This document shows positions 59,069-64,000 of a stretch of DNA of 64,000 nt, piece after piece. Position 1 is the stretch's first letter; each line of letters begins with the position of its first letter. The position numbers and the translations under genes were made by a program. Source of the DNA: Thuidium tamariscinum (taxonomy: Eukaryota; Streptophyta; Bryopsida; Hypnales; Thuidiaceae); assembly GCA_947034885.2 (NCBI GenBank), contig OX344749.2, forward strand, positions 17,003,501 to 17,067,500, in the 5' to 3' direction. The notes under the pieces were generated by a model. The model saw only the letters and a program-made list of their open reading frames with translations. It did not search any database and had not been told where the DNA came from.

Positions 59069-59289
59069 AGGGAGAGGTATCCAATGGCGTCCCTGTACCC
59101 AATGCCATCTGTTTCTACAACACACAATCATTTCAGGCTATAAATGTAGGTAGGTAGTACATGGCTTATTTCTTTTGACCTAAAACAATAAGCAATCTAC
59201 AGTCCCGCTACATTTTTGTTCTAGAATGAATGATTGACTTAGAAACAGACGGCATTGGGTACAGGGATGCCATTGGGTGCCTCTCCCTT
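59069..59289. mobile_element. AGGGAGAGG-terminus MITE
   Basis: About 50-bp inverted ends: AGGGAGAGGTATCCAATGGC at the left and (reverse complement) AGGGAGAGGCACCCAATGGC at the right, both continuing to GTTTCTA. GTA flanks both sides (59066-59068, 59290-59292). 221 bp, superfamily unassigned. Confidence 0.75.
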
Positions 59290-59754
59290 GTACCAATACC
59301 AAACAACATCTTCTTTGTCTTTTTTCTTTGGGAGGAAGAGGGGGCTCACAAAGAAGCATTTAATTTCAAACACTCGCTTAGGAAGTGTACATCCAAATTC
59401 ACACCCTACCTAAAACTGCCATCATCACTTTGTATACATCTCTGTCCACAATCAATGTGTATACATGTCAAAACAACAATTTCAGAATATATCAACTAAG
59501 AAACAACTTTGACCCTACCTAACTTTTGCAAACAATATCCAAATCTTTTGTTCTTTGGTGTGTTGAAACCTCCTTTCTTTTTCCAACAAAAAGAGATGGA
59601 AATTTATCCAAGCACACAGAAGCAAAAAGCAGCCATCTGGGGGGTACCCACTTTCTATCTTTTCACACCCACACTCCAATTTCTTTTTCTTTTTCCTTTT
59701 TTTTGACACAAATGAAACAGAACACTCCGCCCAATTGTTGACCAGATAACTTAC

Positions 59755-59970
59755 TTGAATTCTGATGTTGTGAAATGTGAAGTGCTGCGAACAGAGTCAA
59801 CAGGCATATTTTTCATGTGCCTAGTACTGCCTACGGCAATGCCAGGGTCTCCAGATTCCAGACCACTGTCTGCATTTGCAGGTTGGAAATCATTGGGAAC
59901 ACCAGGGATTGGGCTGGCATTTCTTTCCAGCAAGGGGAAAGAGGTCAAAGACTCATCAATATTCCACTTT
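59755..59970 (-). pseudogene. Exon-like fragment on minus strand
   Basis: A frame of about 65-72 codons includes RNASPIPGVPNDFQPANADS and GLESGDPGIAVGSTRHMKNM. It runs into a perfect donor (AA|GTAAGT, intron side at 59754). A possible acceptor TTAAAG lies near 59970, and an in-frame TGA is just upstream. Composition is protein-like, but no domain is recognised and no partner exon was found. Confidence 0.35.
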
Positions 59971-60088
59971 AATTGGGGGATTCAGAATTTCAGTCATATT
60001 TCTACTGGAACTCTGGAAGTGATGTGGTGCAGAACATGGCCAATTGGGTGCAACAGAAAAATGGGTGCTGCAGCGCCTGTAAGAGCAG

Positions 60089-60193
60089 CCCCACGCCTGA
60101 CGCGCCAAAGAGGGGCGCCAAGTGGGTTTTGAAGGAAGTATTTGGAGAGTGGAGACTCGCTGTTTTTCCCCTTCCCCACGGCTGACGCGCCAA
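60089..60193. repeat. Direct repeat CCCCACG(C/G)CTGACGCGCCAA
   Basis: Two 20-bp copies at 60089-60108 and 60174-60193, differing at one base, 85 bp apart in a GC-rich patch. The first is followed by AG, so its reverse complement reads CTTTGGCGCGTC, which contains an E2F-like TTTGGCGCG; binding is speculative. Confidence 0.6.
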
Positions 60194-60435
60194 GTACAAA
60201 CGCCAAGTAAATGTCTTTAAGGTTCAGTTACCAAGCAGAGTAAATGAACTTGGTAACTTAACCACAAACAATTCCAATTTCAGTTTTTCAAATTCGCTTT
60301 GCTTCCATACATGAGCCAGGAAAAAAAATCCCTTCCCTTGTATTAGAAACATTGAAAACTTAGAAGTGTTAATTCACCAATTTCTATTAGTAAGTCAAGT
60401 AAACTTTACTAAAATTGATAGAAAAGCACATCCAA

Positions 60436-61948
60436 TTTTTCTAGGTGTCAGTGGAGGAATGAGAAGCTCTTTATATCCACAAGGAGTGGTAGGAACTACA
60501 AACAACCCATGTGGAATATCAAAATCACAAAGAAAAAAGAGGAGCTCCCCACTCATAGTGTAGGGGAATGTAGAAATTATGTTAAAAACTGAAATTTCAG
60601 ACCCCATTTATGCATAGTAAAACATGTTATTTAAAAAAACTCTGAACTAACAAAAGTTGGAAAATAGACATATATTTCATCTCCAAAAATCCATTTGTTA
60701 TTTCAATACTCCAATGAAAAGTTATGAACAAAATTGAAAGGGGGATTGAAAAGAAAACTTTTTTGACATTTCCAAGTATCTTTCAAATATTTTATCTTCT
60801 AACATTTAGAATCACATGTTAGCAACACAATTCTCTATAAAAATAAATTTCAACTAATTCATAAAATTGTAGATCTATAAAGAGGTTAATATATATTGAG
60901 CACTTATTTGAGTGAAGACTAGAATAAATTATTTGAATGCTACATGGGACTATTTTGCTAAAAAGGGATGGTTGGAATATGTACGGGAATTCAAAGTGCA
61001 ATCATATGTTGAACCTAAACTAATTAGAAACCAAAATGTCACTTTTTGGTGTTTTGATATTTTTATAACTTTGAGAATTTTGAATAGAAAGTTTCTTGAT
61101 TTCAAAAACTAGATTTCTAAAGCTATATATGCAATGCAAGTTATTGGCTAAATATGAGTGATATGAAACTTTGTTCCTACTTCAATCATGCTTTGTACAA
61201 GGAGAATGTTTAAAAAAAAATTCATATCTCTTGGCCTATTCATGCTACACTCTTTGTATGTCCTAAGGATCCTAATGCAATAAATCAAAATGGTTGTGAA
61301 TTCAAGTATTTAAACATATGAACTATTTGTTGTCTTCAAAGCATTGAATCAACACTTTAAATCATTTCCAATAAAAAAAAGTACAATTCTTAATTACATA
61401 AGTTTAGATTTTTACATTTCAAACTAATTTCTAGTTGTTTGCATCATTGTTGAAATATATTTGCCAAAATCAAAAAGTTTCATTGATTGATTCAATTTGA
61501 ATTCATTACAAAATATTTTTTGTGAATTAGTTGAAATTTATTTTTATAGAGAATTGTGTTGCTAACATGTGATTCTAAATGTTAGAAGATAAAATATTTG
61601 AAAGATACTTGGAAATGTCAAAAAAGTTTTCTTTTCAATCCCCCTTTCAATTTTGTTCATAACTTTTCATTGGAGTATTGAAATAACAAATGGATTTTTG
61701 GAGATGAAATATGTGTCTATTTTCCAACTTTTGTTAGTTCAAAGTTTTTTTAAATAACATGTTTTACTATGCATAAATGGGGTCTGAAATTTCAGTTTTT
61801 AACACAATTTTCTACATTCCTCACACTATGAGTGGGGAGCTCCTCTTCCTTCTTTGTGATTTTGATATCCCATGTGGGTTGTCTCTAGTTCCTGCCACTC
61901 CTTGTGCATATAAGGAGCTTCTCATTCCTCCTCTAACACAAAGAAATT
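60436..61948. mobile_element. Large foldback element, 425-bp arms
   Basis: 60436-60860 and 61524-61948 are inverted copies (positions add up to 122384) around a 663-bp spacer. They are nearly identical at the inner ends and more diverged outside. The outer parts ('gaatgagaagctc-ttatat', 'ggagctcc') are related to the hairpins at 30766-30998. No protein is encoded. Confidence 0.85.
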
Positions 61949-62039
61949 TGAATATGCTTGTTCATTACTTATTGTTGATACAAGTAAAGTAAGTTTTGTT
62001 ACAATAGTAATGGAATATACTTCATTTGTGTCAATTGAA

Positions 62040-62356
62040 TTGAAAAACCAACATTTTTAGGTTTTCATACAAGTGAAATTGCTTGTGAGCAGTTCATTAT
62101 TAAAAAAAAATTCAAATAGGAGGGACATTTGGGGTGTCAACCTCGATTTCGGGGTGCAAAGTACAGTCAAGCCCCCTTCGCGGGCGCGGCCAACCACCCT
62201 CCATTTGGCCATCTTCTTCCTAAATTTGGCCGTCTTCTTCCTAATTTGGTCGTGGCCGCTCACATTTTGAGCGGAATTATGCGTGCCGTGGGGCAAACAT
62301 CCCACCCAAATAGCCAGTGTGAGCCCTTTGGCGAGCAGCGGTAGGGATGCTCTAAA
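62040..62356 (+). mobile_element. Tourist-like right end, related to 31165-31501
   Basis: Shares 'gcttgtgagca-ttcat' and 'aagtacagtcaa-c-cccttc' with 31165-31501 and ends GGGATGCTC. The left terminus was not found. The GC-rich interior contains a 20-bp tandem (AATTTGGCCGTCTTCTTCCT-like, near 62205 and 62222). Confidence 0.6.
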
Positions 62357-62537
62357 CCACTCCCAGCGACTTCCCTGTTCATTCCTCGGGAAGCTTTTGC
62401 AGCGTAATGCTTGATTGCGTGGATTTTCCTACAATATTGGGGATTACGGATTCCTCATCCGACTTGAATTTCTCATCCTCCATTTGTCATCCTCTGCTCG
62501 TGATTTACATCAGGCAATAACTCCTCGTCGTTGGGCA

Positions 62538-62602
62538 TTATGGGAAATAACAGGCCTCCTCCTTGGGCTCCGCCCTCCTCATCGGCCCGTTATTTCCCAT
62601 AA
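62538..62602. repeat. 65-bp perfect hairpin
   Basis: TTATGGGAAATAACAGGCC at 62538-62556 pairs with GGCCCGTTATTTCCCATAA at 62584-62602 with one mismatch. Each side is followed by CCTCCTCCTTGGGC. Confidence 0.8.
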
Positions 62603-62635
62603 CACCCTCCTCCTTGGGCATTGCCCTATACTTAA

Positions 62636-62857
62636 CCCTTGAAGGATGGACTGGTAGCCGTGAAAATCATGTATTGTAATTCCATGTGACATCATCTACT
62701 TTGAAAAAGCCTAATATATTCATTAGAAGTCAAAGAACTATTGAAGATCTTTCCTTTCCACTCCTAATACCAAGGATGAAAAATTGCACTTATGTCCTGT
62801 AGGGAAAGATTTTTTGTCATTCAGAGGCTGCAGAACGTCCTCAGTGGCGTTTAAGGG
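62636..62857 (+). mobile_element. TTAA mini-element (220-bp class)
   Basis: TTAA (62632-62635) then CCCTTGAAGGATGGAC, ending GTGGCGTTTAAGGG with flank TTAC. It shares 'gtgaaaatcatg' and 'gaagatctttcctttcc'-like blocks with 30060-30120. Confidence 0.65.
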
Positions 62858-63487
62858 TTACAGTGCCCACTTTGTGCTTCTGTGTGTGTAAGGTAGAAGC
62901 ACCTAAGTAAATGCGATAGTTACCCTGGATCTCTTGATCTTGAGGGTATCATACATAGAGAGAAAAATGATGTGTTGTTGTTAGGAAATGGTTTAGGAAA
63001 CCAACAAAATTCATTTAATATATTTTTGAGCTTGTATGAATATAATGTACATTTGTGAAAATGATTGTGTAGATGCACCTACTGTGCACACTAGACTAAC
63101 ACCAAAGTGGGCACATAATCACCCAAAAGTGACACACTCTAAGCTTGGATCTCAAGTTGGTGATTGGCCACTTCTTGAAAGAATGACAACTTCTTAGAAC
63201 CCCACTTGTCTACTTTGGGTCCACTTGCAATTGGATTTAGGGTTTTTTTTAGGTGTTAGAGAATGACTCTTGTTATATTTGGATGCTTCTAACTTAGTTA
63301 CTAGATTGTTCAATTTTATTTTTATTTTTCTTGTTGGCACTAGAAAGGAGGATCCAATGCATCAGAGAATGTGACACTTGTATCCTATTTGTAGAAGTTG
63401 TGAAGGAACAAAGTTTGGTTCTAAAACAGTGTTTTTAACACAATGGTATACTAGCACAATCCTATTGCAATATAAAATTAATAGAAC
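62858..63487. other. Intergenic DNA, no gene seen
   Basis: No recognised repeat or coding frame. Confidence 0.4.
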
Positions 63488-63491
63488 TTAA

Positions 63492-64000
63492 CCCCTAAAG
63501 GACCAAACTATGTTTTTTGGCAACATAGCGATTTCAAGCAGCTCACTACAAATGGATTTTTTAATTTTTTTAATTTTAAATTTTGACACAACATGTGTCC
63601 AAGGAGTAGCTTCAAGGCCCAACAATTTTCATAACTTTTGATTACAAGATTAAGAAGTTATGGCATGATATGTTGTTTTGTTTGAACTTGGGGCAACCCA
63701 AGCAACTGAAAAAACTTCTTCAAAAAAACTTTTTTTTCAAAAGTGAAATTTCAAATTGATTCTTTAGGTTTTTAAAGACATGGAAAGCTTTGATTCATTC
63801 CATTTGGATTAAGGAGTCAAAAGTTATGAGGAATTTTAGGTTGCAGGTAGGTATGGAGTTCAAAAATTCCATACCTACCTGCAACCTAAAATTCCTCATA
63901 ACTTTTGACTCCTTAATCCAAATGGAATGAATCAAAGCTTTCCATGTCTGTAAAAACCTAAAGAATCAATTTGAAATTTCACTTTTGAAAAAAAAGTTTT
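63492..64000. mobile_element. Foldback TTAA element, cut by window end
   Basis: TTAA (63488-63491) then CCCCTAAAGGACCAAAC. From 63725 to 64000 the sequence is a near-perfect palindrome around 63862 (10-bp loop; positions add up to 127725). The left arm matches the reversed right half of 53634-54577. By symmetry the right end should lie about 233 bp beyond the window. Confidence 0.8.

Noticed and set aside
1-64000. LTR retrotransposons
   Set aside because: No gag-pol frames, no paired long direct repeats and no primer-binding site next to a TG...CA end were seen; the repeats here are inverted-repeat DNA elements.

Overview
The window looks like nuclear DNA of a plant, probably a non-seed land plant, although the species cannot be fixed from sequence alone. 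The evidence is a two-domain (group I) WRKY transcription factor with the plant-typical intron inside its second WRKY domain, GT-AG introns, and GC-rich exons set in very AT-rich intergenic DNA full of short non-autonomous DNA transposons. I found no tRNA, rRNA, CRISPR array or operon, and no intact transposase or reverse transcriptase.

The main feature is a giant palindrome. Arm A (about 3732-8400) and arm B (about 13451-18141) are inverted copies around a 5 kb spacer. Each arm carries a complete group I WRKY gene (631 codons, three exons) plus its leader and 3' flank; the genes are at 5053-7306 (+) and 14550-16803 (-) and converge on the spacer. From about 4311 to 8193 I found no difference between the arms, including a T10 intron tract and 0.9 kb of 3' flank. 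Both shoulders (3732-4310 and 8194-8400) differ by substitutions and indels. That pattern fits an older inverted duplication whose core is kept identical by gene conversion.

The rest is dense with miniature transposons, often nested. They include: (1) TTAA-flanked elements beginning CCC(C)TAAAGG, in roughly 0.9 kb, 0.65 kb and 0.22 kb classes (piggyBac-like termini); (2) four elements with termini GGGTNATTGCAAGAAA and 4-bp target duplications; (3) two 1.39 kb TA-flanked foldbacks built of about 170-bp modules; (4) a 320-bp family with CAT(A/T)AGAGG termini; (5) a 315-bp family with GTAGGAGG termini; (6) hAT-like MITEs with 8-bp duplications; (7) Stowaway-, Emigrant/pogo- and Tourist-like single elements. 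Several foldbacks look like inverted duplications of half of a known element, for example 43581-44661 and 63492 to the window end.

Between the repeats are a few GC-richer islands with exon-like frames (12.8-13.4, 29.65-29.96, 56.4-57.0 and 59.75-59.97 kb) and one possible hAT transposase remnant (50.7 kb). These are low-confidence gene fragments. No functional link is visible between the WRKY pair and the surrounding elements beyond their shared position.
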